Shown piece by piece: positions 1-8,737 of a DNA stretch of 26,890 nt; position 1 is the first letter of the stretch, and every line of letters begins with the position of its first letter. Origin of the DNA: Bacillota bacterium (GTDB lineage Bacteria > Bacillota > Clostridia > Acetivibrionales > DSM-1351); assembly GCA_023443515.1 (NCBI GenBank), contig JAEZUC010000085.1, forward strand, positions 1 to 26,890, given 5' to 3'. The notes below the pieces were generated by a model. It did no database searches and had not been told where the DNA came from. It saw only the letters and a list, made by a program, of their open reading frames with translations. The translations under genes were made by a program, and so were the position numbers.

Positions 1-3000
1 TTAACCATACCAAAAGGCGAAACAAGCGGCACAATTGAAGTAGATGTAATAAATGACAAATTGGATGAAGAAGATGAAGATTTTTCACTTACCATAAAAA
101 ATCCTGCAGGTGCAGATTTGGGTGCTTCTACTACTGCAAAATGCACAATAAAGGATGATGATGCTGCACCAGACATAGCTATATCTAGCCATGAGGTAAT
201 AGAAGGGGATTCAGGCAACAATACCCAACTAATATTTGATGTTAGTCTTTCAGCAGAAAGCGGAAAAACCGTAACGGTGACTTACTCAACTGCTGGTGAC
301 ACTGCAACACAAGGGATAGATTATACCGCTATTACTAGTGGAACTCTGACCTTTGCTCCGGGTGATACAGGCCCAAAACAAATTGAAGTGACTGTTTTAG
401 GCGACGATATACAGGAACCAAGTGAGACAGTTACACTGAATTTGACAGCTACAAATGCTAACCAGACGACATATAGTGCTATAGGTACAATTAAGGATAA
501 CGACAAGGCGACTATTTCTATAAGTGATGCATCGGGAACAGAAGGCCCTGGCCAAAGTATAATATTCAAAGTGTCTCTCACTAAGCCATGCTCTGAGAGC
601 GTAAGTGTTAATTTCAGAACAAAAGACGGTAGTGCAGTAATGGTGAATGATTATATACAAAAAGACGGTACTGTTACCTTTTCCCCAAATGATACCGAGG
701 ATAAGACTATAACCATTGATATAAACGATGATGAAATCTATGAAGGAGCTGAATCCTTCTGTGTTGAACTTTTCGACTTAGACCCATCCGTAGAAATGGG
801 GAAGGCTACAGGAACAGGAACTATAAATGATAATGAATCGAAACCTGTCATATCAGTTGGAGATATTTCAGTAGATGAAGGTGATACGGGTAATACTACC
901 GCTTCCTTTACAGTATCAGTTTCACCTGCAAGTGCCAAGGATATATATGTAAATTATGCTACATCCGCAGTAACTGCAGAAGAAGATAAAGATTATACAG
1001 CTGTACCTCCAAACACACTAAAAATACCTGCCACAAAGACAAGTGAAACAATCGATGTAGATGTGACAGGAGACACCATATACGAGGATAATGAAACATT
1101 TTCATTAAACCTTTCAATTCCTTCAGCTTTACCTCCTTTAGCCGAAAAGGAAATAAGTTTCTCAAAGGGAACTGCAGTATGTAAAATTACGGACAATGAT
1201 TCAGCACCTTCCGTAACATTTGACCCAAATAAGGTAAAAGTAGTCGAAGGAGATTCCGGGACTACACAGCTGGTATTCAATGTAAAGCTTTCTGCGGAGT
1301 GCGGAAAGAAAATATCTGTTGATTATGAAACAGAGGACGTAACCGCAAAAATAGCTGATAATGACTATACTTTTACGTCCGGCAAGTTGGAATTTGCTTC
1401 AGGTGAAACATCCAAGTCCATAACAGTAAATGTTAATGGAGATATTAACGGCGAGCCTGACGAGAGTTTCAATTTGATATTAAACCCCGGTACCGTAGAT
1501 GAAATTAATGCAGAGGGAATTATACAAGACGATGATAGTGCTTCTATTAAGATGTTTTTTAACAAAGATGATAAAGAGAAGGATATTGCAAACGGTAATA
1601 CCGTAGAATTTGATAATACAAAGACAGGCACAGAAAGTGATTTAGCGTTCACATTATCAAATACCGGGAATAGTGACCTAACAGAGGATGGTATAAATAA
1701 ATTAATATCAATAACAGGTTCTGATTTCACTTTGAAAAATGAACCCGTAAGTCCTATTGTAGGAAAAGGCTCCGCAACCTTCACCATAGTCTTTAAACCG
1801 TCTTCTACCGGGCCAAAAACAGCAGAAGTAACTATAACAGGCAAGGATGCCGTCAATAGTCCGTTCAAGTTCAAGGTAACGGGAACAGGCACACCAGACA
1901 ACCCGGTAGACGGCGGCTCAGCTCCCGAAACACCGTTGCAAAAAGAAACAATAGATATAAATGTAGGAGACATTTCTCTGAAAAATATCACTGTGGATGT
2001 AAAAAATGAAAACAATACCAAGACCACCACAGTAAATATTGATGAAACAGAAGTACAAAAAACTCTTAATGAAATGGAAAAAACTAATCCTACCAAGGAA
2101 AAGAAGGTAGTAATCCCTGTTAATAACAGTTCTGATAAAGTTGTAGGAGAGCTTAAAGCCAGTACCTTAAAGGCTATGGCAGACATGGATGCCATCATTG
2201 AAATTAAAACAGAAAATGCATCGTATACCTTACCTGCAAATACTGTTAATTTTGATGAAATAGTAAAAAAACTTGGTGGCAACCCTGAACTTAAAGATAT
2301 CGAAGTTAAAGTAACAGTTACTAAGGCGACTAACGACAAAGCAGATAAAATAAAAGATGAAGCAGATAAAAAAGGCTATGAGCTTAAAGGCAAACCTGTT
2401 GAGTTTGAAATATCATTTACAAATGCAGGCAGGGAAGTAACAGTTTCTTCTTTTAACAATTACGTTGCAAGAACAGTAGCAATACCTGAGGGAGTTGACC
2501 CTAAGAAAATAACTACAGGTGTTGTGTATAATCCTGACGGCTCATTCACACATGTACCAACGGCGGTTAATATTATCGATAATAGATATTATGCAAAGAT
2601 AAACAGCCTTACTAATAGCACATATGCACTTATATATAATCCGTTGACATTCAAGGATGTAGAAAAACATTGGTCAAAGGATTATGTAAATGATGCAGGT
2701 TCAAGGCTCATAGTCAGTGGAACTGGAAATGAAAATTTCACTCCTGATAGAGCAGTAACAAGAGCCGAATTTGCAGTAATGATAGTAAAGGCATTGGGCT
2801 TGAAAGGTTCACAGTTCTCAGATAATTTCTATGATGTAGGCAAGGATAATCCATACTATTCATATATCTGCACTGCTTACCAATATGGAATCATAACAGG
2901 CTATACCAACGGCAAGTTCGGGCCGAATGATTTAATTACAAGGGAACAGTCCATGACAATGATTTCAAAGGCAATGAAAATAGCAGGAATGGACACAACA

Positions 3001-3201
3001 CTGACAGATACTGATAATCTGAACAAAAACTTCTCCGATTCCGGCGATATCTCAAAATGGGCAAAAGACGGAGCAGCTATCTGTGTCAACAGCGGATTGT
3101 TTGTGGGGAACAGAGGAAAGCTCAATCCCAAAAATAATGTTACAAGAGCTGAAAGCGCTACAGTAATAATAAAGCTCTTAAAAAATGCACATTTAATTTA
3201 A
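1..3201 (+). CDS. Cell-surface protein with Calx-beta repeats and three SLH domains (5' end outside window)
   Basis: The frame is open from base 1, so the gene starts upstream of the window; the TTG at 61 is internal to a repeat, not a start. One partial and four full Calx-beta-type repeats are visible (about 1-165, 172-510, 511-840, 844-1210, 1213-1540). Each opens with a hydrophobic strand followed by a V-x-EGD-type turn and closes with an acidic run such as DDD, DND or NDN, which are likely calcium ligands. An ASPM/Hydin-like or choice-of-anchor-D-like beta-sandwich follows (about 1543-1900), then about 240 residues I cannot assign. Three SLH domains end the protein (about 2641-2810, 2825-2990, 3020-3201), the last keeping the TRAE motif. 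Family knowledge says SLH domains bind pyruvylated secondary cell-wall polymer, so the protein is probably exposed on the surface. Its function (adhesion or scaffold) is inference. Confidence 0.9.
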   Translation, partial: LTIPKGETSGTIEVDVINDKLDEEDEDFSLTIKNPAGADLGASTTAKCTIKDDDAAPDIAISSHEVIEGDSGNNTQLIFDVSLSAESGKTVTVTYSTAGDTATQGIDYTAITSGTLTFAPGDTGPKQIEVTVLGDDIQEPSETVTLNLTATNANQTTYSAIGTIKDNDKATISISDASGTEGPGQSIIFKVSLTKPCSESVSVNFRTKDGSAVMVNDYIQKDGTVTFSPNDTEDKTITIDINDDEIYEGAESFCVELFDLDPSVEMGKATGTGTINDNESKPVISVGDISVDEGDTGNTTASFTVSVSPASAKDIYVNYATSAVTAEEDKDYTAVPPNTLKIPATKTSETIDVDVTGDTIYEDNETFSLNLSIPSALPPLAEKEISFSKGTAVCKITDNDSAPSVTFDPNKVKVVEGDSGTTQLVFNVKLSAECGKKISVDYETEDVTAKIADNDYTFTSGKLEFASGETSKSITVNVNGDINGEPDESFNLILNPGTVDEINAEGIIQDDDSASIKMFFNKDDKEKDIANGNTVEFDNTKTGTESDLAFTLSNTGNSDLTEDGINKLISITGSDFTLKNEPVSPIVGKGSATFTIVFKPSSTGPKTAEVTITGKDAVNSPFKFKVTGTGTPDNPVDGGSAPETPLQKETIDINVGDISLKNITVDVKNENNTKTTTVNIDETEVQKTLNEMEKTNPTKEKKVVIPVNNSSDKVVGELKASTLKAMADMDAIIEIKTENASYTLPANTVNFDEIVKKLGGNPELKDIEVKVTVTKATNDKADKIKDEADKKGYELKGKPVEFEISFTNAGREVTVSSFNNYVARTVAIPEGVDPKKITTGVVYNPDGSFTHVPTAVNIIDNRYYAKINSLTNSTYALIYNPLTFKDVEKHWSKDYVNDAGSRLIVSGTGNENFTPDRAVTRAEFAVMIVKALGLKGSQFSDNFYDVGKDNPYYSYICTAYQYGIITGYTNGKFGPNDLITREQSMTMISKAMKIAGMDTTLTDTDNLNKNFSDSGDISKWAKDGAAICVNSGLFVGNRGKLNPKNNVTRAESATVIIKLLKNAHLI

Positions 3202-3212
3202 GGCATTTACAA

Positions 3213-3255
3213 AAAAGAGCTTCTGCAAAATTTGGTGTTTTGCAGAAGCTCTTTT
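3213..3255. terminator. Perfect 18-bp bidirectional intrinsic terminator
   Basis: The two arms, 3213-3230 and 3238-3255, are exact reverse complements around a 7-nt loop. Each arm carries A4 on the outside and T4 opposite, so the hairpin ends in a T run when read in either direction. It sits between the converging surface-protein and protease genes and can terminate both. Confidence 0.9.
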
Positions 3256-3282
3256 AATTTTTGATATATGTATGTTTAGAAA

Positions 3283-5703
3283 TTAGGATATTACAGTAAT
3301 CGGTCCACTCAAGTAAGATATTCTGTTTCCTGCTTCATCTATTTGTGCAACATAAAAATCATAACTTCCGATTAACGTTTCGACTGTTAAAGTTGTATCT
3401 GTAGTTTCCATACATTTTTCAGGTAAGTCAGTTGTTCCGGTTGCCACTTTATATATTGCATACCTTGCACCGGATGTACCACCCCATGTGAAGTTTATCT
3501 GTAAGCCTGACCTGTTTGTAATATGGAAGTTTTGAGGAGCGTTATAAAGGGTCTCAACAAGAACAGAATTGCTCAGGGAAGAAATTATATCTCCGTTATC
3601 GTCTATCTGAACTACATAATAATTATAGCTTCCGTATAATGTATCAACTATTGCTGTTGTGTTTGTGGTTTCCACACATTTTTCGGGTGAATCTTCTGAA
3701 CCTTCGGCCTGTCTGTATATGGCATATCTTTTACCGATTGTACCATCCCACTCGAAGCCTATACTAAGACCTGATCTGTTTGCAATACGGAAGTTTTGCG
3801 GAGCGAGATGGGAGGAAAACCGAGTTATAGGGTTACCAAATTCCGAAACTCTGTTTCCATTTCCATCTACCTTTGCAATATAGTAATAACTCCCCAATAC
3901 TGCAGTAAAACTTAAGGTCGTGTTAGGGGTTGCTACAATTAACTCGGGTTCGGCTGTGGAGCCGGTTTCTTTTCTATATAGTCCGTATTGCGAGCTTGCT
4001 TCATCGAACGGGAGCCAGGTTATTTGCAATGTCGTACCTGATGACTGTAGAATTCTCAAATCAAGATCTACAGCACCCAAAGCTCTCCTTACAGTAATTG
4101 CTTCAATGCTGTTTTCTCCATATAATGTCTCTGCCGACTGGAGAAGTGCTGATGCAAATTGAATATATTTCATGTCATAAACTATATAACCATCATTAAT
4201 GGCATGATAGAATATATTTGCGATTTTGTCCATTCCTATTGCTTCAACAACAGTGTTGTTAAATGTTCCGCCCAGTGCCATAAGACTTGCGGCTTTCGTA
4301 ATAACACCACCGCCTTCATGTGGCTTTGGATATTTTAGAGATTTGTTTTCTTCACATGCCAAAATACGGCTTTGATATTCGGAGTAATTATCAATTACAG
4401 GGTTGGTACAATCCCTGAAAACAGTTCCTGTATCTTCACCTATTATCCAATCAGGTGTACCTTCACTTGGAAGAAAGTACTCGCATATTGTACCAAATAC
4501 GTCAGATATGCCCTCATGTAATGATAAACGCTCTGTTAAAGGTGGATTAAATTCGAAGTGACCATCACTATCTCCTAAGCCTTCTGACGAAAGTATTCCA
4601 TGAGTATATTCATGTGCTATAGCATCTACCGCAGCGGCAACAGATTTACCTGCCAAACCTTCTCCTACACCAATCCTTACATTATTTATGTCTGCAAAGG
4701 CATTAAATACGTTACTGCTGTCTTTTATAATTTCAATGGTATACTCAGATCCGTTGTCATCGTTTCCATTACGGTAAAAAGGTGAACCCTTAAAGAAGTT
4801 TATAATATTTGTCATATTATAATGGGCATCTACGGCATCTTTCTGATAATTTGTTCCCGTATCAGTGTTAAAGTAATTATCATTTTCGCTATATGTTCCA
4901 TCCAATTGATGGATAGTCTTTAGATTTTCAACGGTGTTTTTCAGATAGTATACGTTATTATCTTTTACCATTTTTAACGGTTGTTTTACTCCGGATTGCC
5001 CCATACCTGAACCTACAGCGGGCTCCTCAAGATTTAATTCCTGATTGTTTTTTCCCAATATTGACAGATTGCTGGCATAGATATAATATACATAGCTCTT
5101 AAATGTGGGATTATTGAATTTGATATTTACTTTATATATGTAGTCGTATTTTCCATCTACGGGATATAGAAGTAACTGGCTTTTAGGAGCCTCGGTATAT
5201 ACCGGCTTAAATCCCAGATCCTCCTCGATTACAGACAAGATTGTTTCTTGGGACACATCGGCGGGTTTAACGGCCAAGGATACTCTATCAGCTATATCAT
5301 ACACATAGTTTCCAACGATATACACAATAACACCGTCAGTATTGATAAAGAAGTTTCTGTCGCTATTTTGAACAGGTACACCGTTATAAGTTTGTATGGT
5401 TTTTACTACCGTTTTGTTCAATGAATTTACAAATTGCTCAGTAACTTTAAACTGTATTTGTGGCAAATTATTTTTTTGGGACTCTTGAGCAACATATTGC
5501 TCAACTATTTGTTGTGGAGTTTTATCAGACTCTGCTGTTAAATCTCCTGCTAAAAACGAGGGAATAGCTTCTTTAGCCTGAATTGCTCCAAGTTTTGCAT
5601 TAGTGACAGCGTTTTCAGTATTAGCGTAAACTGATGGAAAACTACTTGCAATAAGCGAAACAGATAGCAAAACAGTACTTAAAATTCTTTTTGCTGATTT
5701 CAT
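3283..5703 (-). CDS. Secreted M4 (thermolysin-family) zinc metalloprotease with three C-terminal beta-sandwich repeats
   Basis: 806 aa. An N-terminal signal peptide has a Lys/Arg start and a hydrophobic core, with likely cleavage after the VYA near residue 27. An FTP-type propeptide (about 60-130) and a PepSY-like region (about 150-225) follow; these normally act as inhibitor and folding helper. The catalytic domain spans about 235-545. The HEYTH motif gives zinc ligands H364 and H368 and catalytic E365, and E397 in HEGISD is the third ligand. The His of KPHEGGG (about 462) aligns with thermolysin His231, but the usual Asn-Ser after it is Gly-Gly. Three repeats of about 85 residues (about 546, 634, 722 onward) look like fibronectin-III modules; the last two are very similar, each with one Cys. 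The start has AAGGAG upstream. The substrate is unknown; the repeats may bind carbohydrate or cell wall. Confidence 0.93.
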   Translation of the reverse strand: MKSAKRILSTVLLSVSLIASSFPSVYANTENAVTNAKLGAIQAKEAIPSFLAGDLTAESDKTPQQIVEQYVAQESQKNNLPQIQFKVTEQFVNSLNKTVVKTIQTYNGVPVQNSDRNFFINTDGVIVYIVGNYVYDIADRVSLAVKPADVSQETILSVIEEDLGFKPVYTEAPKSQLLLYPVDGKYDYIYKVNIKFNNPTFKSYVYYIYASNLSILGKNNQELNLEEPAVGSGMGQSGVKQPLKMVKDNNVYYLKNTVENLKTIHQLDGTYSENDNYFNTDTGTNYQKDAVDAHYNMTNIINFFKGSPFYRNGNDDNGSEYTIEIIKDSSNVFNAFADINNVRIGVGEGLAGKSVAAAVDAIAHEYTHGILSSEGLGDSDGHFEFNPPLTERLSLHEGISDVFGTICEYFLPSEGTPDWIIGEDTGTVFRDCTNPVIDNYSEYQSRILACEENKSLKYPKPHEGGGVITKAASLMALGGTFNNTVVEAIGMDKIANIFYHAINDGYIVYDMKYIQFASALLQSAETLYGENSIEAITVRRALGAVDLDLRILQSSGTTLQITWLPFDEASSQYGLYRKETGSTAEPELIVATPNTTLSFTAVLGSYYYIAKVDGNGNRVSEFGNPITRFSSHLAPQNFRIANRSGLSIGFEWDGTIGKRYAIYRQAEGSEDSPEKCVETTNTTAIVDTLYGSYNYYVVQIDDNGDIISSLSNSVLVETLYNAPQNFHITNRSGLQINFTWGGTSGARYAIYKVATGTTDLPEKCMETTDTTLTVETLIGSYDFYVAQIDEAGNRISYLSGPITVIS

Positions 5704-5854
5704 TTAATAAATACTCCTTGTAAAGTTTGTAAATTTTTATCTGACTGTCGTCACAGACAAATAGTACTTTTTATCTTGCAAGATTGAAAACAATGATACC
5801 ATTATTTACTGAATGTGTCAAAAAAAGCACTTATTCCCACACGTTAAAAACAAT

Positions 5855-5883
5855 TTGCTATTTGCACAGATTAGGTATATACT
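5855..5883 (+). promoter_or_regulatory. Sigma-A-type promoter for the 39-codon gene
   Basis: TTGCTA (5855-5860), a 17-nt spacer and TATACT (5878-5883). Transcription would start near 5890, about 20 nt before the TTG start codon. This promoter is a main reason to accept the very short downstream gene. Confidence 0.6.
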
Positions 5884-5911
5884 TACATAGTAGTTGAAAG
5901 AAGGTGGTAAA

Positions 5912-6031
5912 TTGAATAAGGAAAAATTTTTGGTAACACCTAGTGTTATCGAGGAATGCTTGGGTGAATCCTTTGATGCTTCTGAAAAGAAACACCCTGT
6001 GCATGAAAAAACCAAAAAAACATTGAAATAG
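5912..6031 (+). CDS. Small 39-aa protein of unknown function, TTG start
   Basis: The TTG at 5912 follows AAGGTGG (5901-5907). The 39-residue product begins MNKEKFLVTPSVIEECLGES and ends in a Lys-rich tail. It has one Cys, two His and no membrane segment or signal peptide; it looks soluble, with an acidic middle and a basic end. A promoter lies just upstream (5855-5883) and a terminator immediately downstream (6030-6053), so it appears to be a self-contained transcription unit. I do not recognise the family. It is divergent from the protease gene, and no partner gene shares its transcript. A regulatory or sporulation-associated small protein is possible but unsupported. Confidence 0.6.
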   Translation: MNKEKFLVTPSVIEECLGESFDASEKKHPVHEKTKKTLK

Positions 6032-6053
6032 CCTATAGAAAGAGGCTTTTTTT
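6030..6053 (+). terminator. Intrinsic terminator of the 39-codon gene
   Basis: AGCCT (6030-6034) pairs with AGGCT (6043-6047) around an 8-nt loop, and the run continues to seven T (6047-6053). The stem begins inside the stop codon of the small gene. Confidence 0.7.
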
Positions 6054-6109
6054 ATTGCAAAAAAATAAAAATAAGCTGTGCATCAGTGATAATCTACTAA
6101 TGCAACAGC
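6054..6109 (-). terminator. Intrinsic terminator of the DEAD-box helicase gene
   Basis: Read on the minus strand, 6109-6096 pairs with 6087-6075 (about 13 bp with one bulged T and one G-T pair), loop 6095-6088, followed by a T-rich run (6074-6059). It lies about 20 nt past the helicase stop codon. Confidence 0.7.
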
Positions 6110-6129
6110 CATGTTTTTGCGTTATAGGT

Positions 6130-7824
6130 TTATTTTGGTTTTTTCGTACTACGTCTGTTAGGCGGTGTCGAACGATTAAATGACGATACGCGTCCGCTTT
6201 TCTTTCTTGCATTTGATTTTTCTATATTAATACGTTTTCCCTTTATAGTATAGTTCTTCATTGATTTCAACACTTCGTGAGCAAAGTCCTTTGGAACTTC
6301 TACAAATGAATACCTGTCAAATATGTCGATTGCACCCACAAGTTTACCCGGAAGCCCGGTTGAAGCCACAAGACTTTCAATGATATGCCTTGGCTGTATT
6401 TTGCTTTCACTTCCTATATTGATGAATAATCTTACCATGTCCTTGTTGCTGCCAGGTTCTACAGCATTGTCAATTTCATTCACCATATTAGGAAGATTAC
6501 CACTTTGTTCACCGTACATTTTAAGTAGCGCGGCTGCAATGTCTAGAGAGGTTACAAAGTTCTCGTCATGTTCTTCTGATTCATTATTGATTGTGTCAAT
6601 GAATCGCTCTATGTGACTGGTGAATTTGGATAAGCTCTCATGCCTCAGGTTTTCTTTTAAAGTTTTAAGGATGTTTAACATTTTCTTTTCTTCAACTTCA
6701 TTGAGACTTGGGGGCTTCATGGAAACAATGGTAGATTTTGTATAACGCTGAATATCCCTAAGCTTGTACATTTCTCTTCCTGAAATAAATGTAAAGGATT
6801 TTCCTGTTCTTCCGGCTCTACCTGTACGGCCTATCCTGTGTACATAATATTCTTCATCATTGGGAAGGTCATAGTTAAATACTGCCTCAACGTCGTCTAC
6901 GTCAATACCCCTTGCAGCAACGTCGGTTGCAATGAGTATATCAAAATTACCTTTTCTGAAAAGAGACATGACCTTGTCACGATGTTCCTGACGCATGTCA
7001 CCATGCAGGGCTTCAGCAGAAAAACCTCTGGACTGGAGGCTGGCTGTAAGTTCGTCAACCCTTTTTTTAGTATTACAGAATACAAGAGACAGCTTGATAT
7101 CGTTGGTATCTATCAGTCGTGACAACACTTCCAGCTTTGCAGATTCCTTTACCTCAAGGTAATACTGCTCGATACTCGGAACGGTTAATTCCTTGTGAGC
7201 TATCTTTATATGAACAGGGTTCTTCTGATATTTTTTAGTCAATTCAAGAATCTCTTTAGGCATTGTAGCAGAGAATAATATGGTTTGTCTGTCCTCTGGA
7301 ACTTTTTCCAAAATGGTATCTATATCTTCTCTGAAACCCATGTTTAGCATTTCATCGGCTTCATCAAGAACAATCATTTTAAGGGATTCCAGTTTAAGGG
7401 TTCTACGTCTCATATGGTCCATAACACGGCCCGGGGTGCCTATGATTATCTGAGGACGCTTCTTTAAAGCCATAATCTGTCTGTCAATGGGTTGTCCGCC
7501 GTAGACGGGAAGAATTCTTATCCCATCCTTATATTTCAATACATTTCTCAATTCTTCGCAGGATTGTATTGCAAGCTCTCTGGTTGGACAAAGGACCAAA
7601 ACCTGAATTGAATCAATCTGTGGTTCTATTTTTTCCACTGCCGGTATTCCGAATGCACAGGTTTTTCCTGTTCCGGTCTGAGCTTGACCAATCAGATCAT
7701 TGCCTTCCAAAATATATGGGATTGACTGGGACTGAATAGGAGTCGCTTCCTCAAAGCCCATATCCGCAATTGCATGTTGTACCTCTTCCGAGAGAGTTAA
7801 ATCTTTAAAACTTAAATTTTCCAT
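6130..7824 (-). CDS. deaD: DEAD-box ATP-dependent RNA helicase with C-terminal DbpA-type RNA-binding domain
   Basis: 564 aa. All core motifs are present in order: Q motif (around 24-36), Walker A AQTGTGKT (48-55), PTRELA, TPGR, DEAD (about 154-157), SAT, the ATDVAARGID motif and HRIGRTGRAG. A linker of about 90 residues follows, then a DbpA-type RNA-binding domain (about 470-545) and a basic Ser/Arg/Lys-rich tail. Proteins of this build remodel structured RNA in ribosome assembly and cold adaptation. The start has AGGA 6 nt upstream at 7831-7834. It appears to be transcribed alone. The symbol is by domain architecture; a DbpA or CshA name could also be argued. Confidence 0.95.
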   Translation of the reverse strand: MENLSFKDLTLSEEVQHAIADMGFEEATPIQSQSIPYILEGNDLIGQAQTGTGKTCAFGIPAVEKIEPQIDSIQVLVLCPTRELAIQSCEELRNVLKYKDGIRILPVYGGQPIDRQIMALKKRPQIIIGTPGRVMDHMRRRTLKLESLKMIVLDEADEMLNMGFREDIDTILEKVPEDRQTILFSATMPKEILELTKKYQKNPVHIKIAHKELTVPSIEQYYLEVKESAKLEVLSRLIDTNDIKLSLVFCNTKKRVDELTASLQSRGFSAEALHGDMRQEHRDKVMSLFRKGNFDILIATDVAARGIDVDDVEAVFNYDLPNDEEYYVHRIGRTGRAGRTGKSFTFISGREMYKLRDIQRYTKSTIVSMKPPSLNEVEEKKMLNILKTLKENLRHESLSKFTSHIERFIDTINNESEEHDENFVTSLDIAAALLKMYGEQSGNLPNMVNEIDNAVEPGSNKDMVRLFINIGSESKIQPRHIIESLVASTGLPGKLVGAIDIFDRYSFVEVPKDFAHEVLKSMKNYTIKGKRINIEKSNARKKSGRVSSFNRSTPPNRRSTKKPK

Positions 7825-7852
7825 TTTTATTCCTTTACCTTAATAAATTTAT

Positions 7853-7882
7853 ATACTATTCAATAATAATTACTATTGCCAA
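7853..7882 (-). promoter_or_regulatory. Candidate promoter of the helicase gene
   Basis: On the minus strand TTGGCA (7882-7877), an 18-nt spacer and TAGTAT (7858-7853), about 28 nt upstream of the start codon. The -35 is good and the -10 moderate in an AT-rich background. Confidence 0.45.
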
Positions 7883-8015
7883 GTTTTGCAATGATTATTT
7901 ATCAATAAAAAGCAAAACTAAAAATTTTATTATAATAATGTTATAGGGAATTATGGTATTATATGAAAGAAAAAACTAATGGCACGATATGTGGCATGCC
8001 GGAACGGAGTAATTT

Positions 8016-8681
8016 ATGATGAAAAAATTTGCATTTGTATCTGATTTTGACGGAACACTCACGGAGAGGGATTTTTATCATATTGTCATGGATAAATACT
8101 TAAAGGATTGGGCCTGGGATTATTACGAAGACTGGAAGAAAATTAAAAAGATAAATGTGGATTTCCTTAATAAAATGTTCGGCTCAATGGACAGAAGCGA
8201 AGAGGAAATATTGCAGGATATTCTGGAGCTTCCTCTTGATCCGTATGCTGTTAAATTTATACAGATGGTGGAAAACAACGGTGGAGATTTCTATATATTA
8301 AGTGCGGGAACATCATATTATATAAATAAACTTCTGGAGTATTTCAAAATTAAGAATGTTACTGTTATTTCAATGGAGGGAAGATATCACAACAGGGGAA
8401 TTGAGATAATGCCCGATCCCAGCAGTGAATTTTATTCAAAAATGTGGGGTATAGACAAGCAAAAAGTTATACTTACACTGAAAGAAAAATATGAAAAGGT
8501 GTATTTTTCTGGTGACAGCGAGCCTGATATTGGGGCAGCAAAGGAAGCAGACTGTGCATTCGCAAGGAGTTCTCTTAAAGACTGGCTTACAAAAGAAAAA
8601 GTTCCATATATAGCTTTTGAGCATTTTGATGAAATAGCAAAATATATGGTCAGGGAAAAAATAATTACAAATCTTGAGTAA
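8016..8681 (+). CDS. HAD-superfamily (IB, MtnX/SerB-like) phosphatase
   Basis: 221 aa. Motif I DFDGTLT supplies nucleophile D10 and general acid D12; the motif II region is LSAGTS, and motif IV is SGDSEPDIGAA. The layout, with a helical cap inserted after motif I, matches the HAD-IB phosphatases such as MtnX (methionine salvage, HK-MTPenyl-1-P phosphatase) and phosphoserine phosphatase. No other methionine-salvage gene is adjacent, so the substrate is open. GGAG (8006-8009) precedes ATG 8016; the ATG at 8019 is an equally possible start. The gene stands alone and converges on ldh. Confidence 0.85.
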   Translation: MMKKFAFVSDFDGTLTERDFYHIVMDKYLKDWAWDYYEDWKKIKKINVDFLNKMFGSMDRSEEEILQDILELPLDPYAVKFIQMVENNGGDFYILSAGTSYYINKLLEYFKIKNVTVISMEGRYHNRGIEIMPDPSSEFYSKMWGIDKQKVILTLKEKYEKVYFSGDSEPDIGAAKEADCAFARSSLKDWLTKEKVPYIAFEHFDEIAKYMVREKIITNLE

Positions 8682-8692
8682 GGAAATGACCT

Positions 8693-8726
8693 TTCGGATG
8701 CTTGCCTCACAGGCATCGCATCCGAA
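8693..8726. other. Two-part hairpin between convergent genes, no T run
   Basis: Outer arms TTCGGATGC (8693-8701) and GCATCCGAA (8718-8726) pair perfectly. Inner arms TGCCT (8703-8707) and AGGCA (8711-8715) extend it to about 14 bp with a 3-nt loop. It sits between the HAD gene and ldh, where a terminator is expected, but neither strand has a T run after it. Confidence 0.6.
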
Positions 8727-8737
8727 TTAAAGGACAT

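Noticed and set aside
61..63. TTG as start of the surface protein
   Set aside because: The frame is open to base 1 and the upstream codons complete a Calx-beta repeat, so this is an internal Leu.
1365..2339. 324-codon minus-strand open frame
   Set aside because: It lies wholly antisense to the Calx-beta/SLH gene, its translation is Ser/Val/Leu-rich as expected from the mirror of Thr/Asp/Lys codons, and it has no domain.
7930..7945. PerR-like box TATAA-N5-TTATA before the HAD-IB gene
   Set aside because: The arms are short and of low complexity in AT-rich DNA and do not fit the TTATAAT-N-ATTATAA spacing.
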